64,000 nucleotides of DNA from Corynebacterium ciconiae DSM 44920. Its GTDB lineage: Bacteria > Actinomycetota > Actinomycetes > Mycobacteriales > Mycobacteriaceae. This document shows, piece after piece, positions 61,462 through 64,000 of this stretch. The DNA is taken from contig NZ_CP047189.1 in assembly GCF_030440575.1 (NCBI RefSeq), forward strand, positions 1,240,001 to 1,304,000. Reading direction: 5' to 3'. Position 1 is the stretch's first letter. Every line of letters begins with the position of its first letter. The notes beneath the pieces are model-generated. The model had not been told where the DNA came from and searched no databases. It worked only from the letters and a program-made list of their open reading frames with translations. Both the position numbers and the translations under genes were made by a program.

Positions 61462-64000
61462 CTAGACGTTGAAGTACTTGGCTTCGGGGTGGTAGAGCAC
61501 GAAGGCGTCGGTGGACTGCTCAGGGTGCAGCTGCAGCTCCTCGGACAGCCCCACTCCGATGCGCTCGGGCTCGAGTAGCTCCACCAAAGCGGCGCGATCC
61601 TCGAGATTCGGGCAGGAACCGTAGCCGAAGGAGAAGCGCGCTCCCAAGTACTCGAGGTCGAAGAATCCACTGACGTCCGCGGGGTCGGCCTTGGCGGCAT
61701 CGGAGCCGTCAGCGAAGGCCAATTCGGCGCGCACCCGCCCGTGCCAGTACTCGGCAAGAGCCTCGGTGAGCTGAACGCTGATGCCGTGGATCTCGAGATA
61801 GTCGCGGTAGTTGTCCTCGGCGAAAAGCGCATTGGCGTAGTCGGCGATGGGCTGGCCCATTGTCACCAGTTGCATCGGCCATACGTCGACACTGCCGCGG
61901 GCGATGGCCTCCTCGCGCGGCAGAATGAAGTCTGCGATGCACAGGAACTTGCCGCGCTGCTGGCGGGGGAAGCTAAAGCGCATCCTTTCCTCCGCCTCTG
62001 GGTGCGGCTCGGTGAGTATCACGACATCGTCACCCTCGGATACCGCTGGGAAGTAGCCGTACACCACGGCCGCGTGGTCGAGAATCTTCTCGGGCTTGAG
62101 CCGGTCTATCCACGCTCGTAGGCGCGGCCGTCCCTCGGATTCCACCAGGTCTTCATAGCTGGGCCCGCCTTCGCCGCGGCTGCCTCGCAGGCCCCATTGA
62201 CCCAAAAAGAGCGCCCGCTCGTCGAGGCAGGTCATGTACTCCTTCAAGGCAATACCCTTGACCACTCGGGTGCCCCAGAACGGCGGGGTGGCCACCTCCT
62301 CGGGGATACTCACCTCAGAGCGTGAGGGCACCTCCACTGGTTCCTGGGCGGCTTTGCGCTCGGCGGCGATGCGCTTGGAGCGCTCACGTCGTTCACGGCG
62401 CTGGCGTTTTTTCTCCTCGCGTTTGGCTTTCTCTTGGGCCTCGGCCTCACTGAGCTCGCCCTTTTCTCCGCGAACATCCTGCATCACTTCATTCATCAGC
62501 CGCAGCCCCTCGAAGGCATCGCGGGCGTAGAACACGTCCCCGTGATAGAGCGCATCAAGGTCATCTTCTACATAGGTGCGCGTGAGCGCAGCACCCCCAA
62601 GGAGCACTGGGTAGCGTTCCGCTTCCTCGCGCTCTGCGAGTTCATTGAGCTCGAGCAGGTTGTCCTTCATCACCACCGTGGATTTCACCAGTAGCCCAGA
62701 CATGCCGATCACGTCGGCGCCATGTTCCTTTGCGGCGGAGGCGATAGTGGCGATCGGCTGCTTGATGCCGAGGTTGACCACGGTGTAGCCGTTATTGGAC
62801 AGGATGATATCCACCAAGTTTTTGCCAATATCGTGCACATCGCCCTTGACGGTAGCGAGCACGATGGTGCCCTTGGATCCCGAATTATCCGAGGCTTCCA
62901 TGAAGCCCTCGAGATAGCCCACGGCCGATTTCATGGTCTCGGCGGATTGCAGCACGAAGGGCAGCTGCATCTCGCCCGAGCCAAAGAGATCGCCGACGGT
63001 TTTCATCCCGCGCAGCAGGTCCTCGTTGATGATGGCGATGGGGCTTTTTTCTTCCATTGCGGCATCGAGATCCTCCTGCATCCCGTTCTTCTCTCCATCG
63101 ATGATGCGCTGGGCGAGCCGGTCCAGTAGCGGTAGAGCGGCGAGAGCTTCCTGCCGGGCATCGTGGGCGGAGGCCGCGGAGACGCCGTCGAAAAGCTCCA
63201 TGAATACCTGCAGCGGGTCATAGTCCTCGCTGCGGCGGTTGTACACCATGTCGAGAGCGACCTCGCGTTGTCGCTCATCGATGCGGTTGAAGGGGATGAT
63301 CTTGGAGGAGTGCGCGATCGCGGTGTCAAGGCCTGCGTCGATACATTCGGAGAGAAATACCGAGTTGAGTACCTGGCGGGCAGCTGGGTTGAGACCAAAG
63401 GAGATGTTGGACAATCCGAGCGTGGTGTGCACCCGCGGGTACTTCTGCTTCAGTGCCTTGATGGCTTCGATAGTTTCGATGCCATCGCGGCGGGTCTCCT
63501 CCTGCCCCGTGGAAATCGGGAAGGTCAAACAGTCCACAATGATGTCTTCGTGGCGCAGCCCATAGGTGCCGGTGATGTCCTCGATCAGCCGGCTGGCGAT
63601 CTCGACCTTCTTCTCGGCGGTGCGAGCCTGGCCTTCCTCGTCGATCGTCAGCGCCACCACCGCGGCGCCATGGGCGCGCACCAGCTCCATGATGCGGCGA
63701 TAGCGAGAATCTGGGCCATCGCCATCCTCGAAGTTCACCGAGTTCACCGCGCATCGCCCGCCGAGCTTTTCCAACCCGGCCTCAATCACCGCAGGCTCGG
63801 TGGAGTCGATCATGATCGGCAGCGTGGAGGAGGTGGCCAGCAGCTCGGCAAAGCGGGCCATGTCTTCTCGCCCATCGCGTCCGACATAGTCGATGCACAC
63901 ATCCAGCATGTGGGCACCGTCGCGGGTTTGGGTTTTGGCGATGTCGAGGCAGGTCTCCATATCGCCGGCGAGCATCGCCTCTCGAAAGGTCTTGGAACCA
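61462..64000 (-). CDS. metH: cobalamin-dependent methionine synthase, C-terminal 845 residues (cut by window end)
   Basis: The frame is open to base 64000, so the N-terminal homocysteine-binding domain is outside. Present in order: the folate (pterin-binding) domain with MLDVCIDYVGRDGREDMARF, the cap domain, the B12-binding domain with DVHDIG (KGDVHDIGKNLVDIILSNNG, His is the lower cobalt ligand), and the SAM-binding activation domain (about the last 330 residues; ending HPEAKYFNV). A Lys/Arg/Glu-rich linker (EKAKREEKKRQRRERRERSK) between the B12 and activation domains is unusually long and charged. It is the likely consumer of the cobalamin made by the cob genes here. Confidence 0.96.
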   Translation of the reverse strand, partial: GSKTFREAMLAGDMETCLDIAKTQTRDGAHMLDVCIDYVGRDGREDMARFAELLATSSTLPIMIDSTEPAVIEAGLEKLGGRCAVNSVNFEDGDGPDSRYRRIMELVRAHGAAVVALTIDEEGQARTAEKKVEIASRLIEDITGTYGLRHEDIIVDCLTFPISTGQEETRRDGIETIEAIKALKQKYPRVHTTLGLSNISFGLNPAARQVLNSVFLSECIDAGLDTAIAHSSKIIPFNRIDERQREVALDMVYNRRSEDYDPLQVFMELFDGVSAASAHDARQEALAALPLLDRLAQRIIDGEKNGMQEDLDAAMEEKSPIAIINEDLLRGMKTVGDLFGSGEMQLPFVLQSAETMKSAVGYLEGFMEASDNSGSKGTIVLATVKGDVHDIGKNLVDIILSNNGYTVVNLGIKQPIATIASAAKEHGADVIGMSGLLVKSTVVMKDNLLELNELAEREEAERYPVLLGGAALTRTYVEDDLDALYHGDVFYARDAFEGLRLMNEVMQDVRGEKGELSEAEAQEKAKREEKKRQRRERRERSKRIAAERKAAQEPVEVPSRSEVSIPEEVATPPFWGTRVVKGIALKEYMTCLDERALFLGQWGLRGSRGEGGPSYEDLVESEGRPRLRAWIDRLKPEKILDHAAVVYGYFPAVSEGDDVVILTEPHPEAEERMRFSFPRQQRGKFLCIADFILPREEAIARGSVDVWPMQLVTMGQPIADYANALFAEDNYRDYLEIHGISVQLTEALAEYWHGRVRAELAFADGSDAAKADPADVSGFFDLEYLGARFSFGYGSCPNLEDRAALVELLEPERIGVGLSEELQLHPEQSTDAFVLYHPEAKYFNV

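Overview
The window looks like a chromosomal segment of a Corynebacterium, read from gene content and order. It has a pup/dop/arc/pafA locus with no 20S proteasome genes, an ndh-ufaA divergent pair, rbpA beside separate ppm1 and lnt genes, a hisE-hisG-metH neighbourhood, and very small mycomembrane-type proteins without signal peptides. Most genes lie on the minus strand. The species cannot be named from the sequence alone. I saw no rRNA, tRNA, insertion sequence, prophage or CRISPR array.

Layout. 1-5.3 kb: a CNNM/HlyC-type membrane protein (cut by the window start), a DEAD-box helicase, gnd, a hotdog thioesterase, a methyltransferase and a cyclase-family hydrolase. 5.4-10.5 kb: an amino-acid permease, then an anaerobic pyruvate formate-lyase operon whose glycyl-radical domain is a separate 83-residue gene. 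10.8-14 kb: ndh and a CFA-synthase-like gene (ufaA) with a degraded SAM motif. 14-17 kb: three very short mycomembrane-type protein genes, one secreted protein, and a 1.5-kb stretch in which I find no gene. 17-21.8 kb: a YceI-like protein with a small membrane protein, a zinc-ribbon protein, rbpA, ppm1, lnt and fxsA.

21.9-37 kb is a cobalamin locus: cobN under a B12 riboswitch, cobG-cobH-cobIJ on the plus strand, and cobL-cobM-cobK on the minus strand. A DUF3558-like lipoprotein and a PPE-like, Pro/Ser/Thr-rich protein sit inside this locus and look like an insertion. B12-dependent metH at the right edge is a likely user of the cofactor. 37.7-52.3 kb is one long minus-strand run: aminopeptidase, trmI, arc-dop-pup-pafA-pafB-pafC, tatA-tatC, helY and an M24 peptidase. 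52.3-58.6 kb holds a RecB-type nuclease and a C4-dicarboxylate module (LysR regulator, TDT transporter, Dcu antiporter, aspartase). 59-64 kb holds hisG, hisE, a HAD phosphatase, a DUF2867-like protein and metH.

Physiology suggested: a facultative anaerobe that ferments pyruvate with PFL, makes fumarate from aspartate, and builds cobalamin by the CobG-type route. The most unusual signals are the split PFL with repeat and hairpin elements between its cistrons, a 9-base word (GTCGATAAG) occurring ten times across genes and intergenic DNA in unrelated reading frames, a GTAAC repeat array upstream of the small mycomembrane genes, and the PPE-like/DUF3558 pair inside the cobalamin locus.
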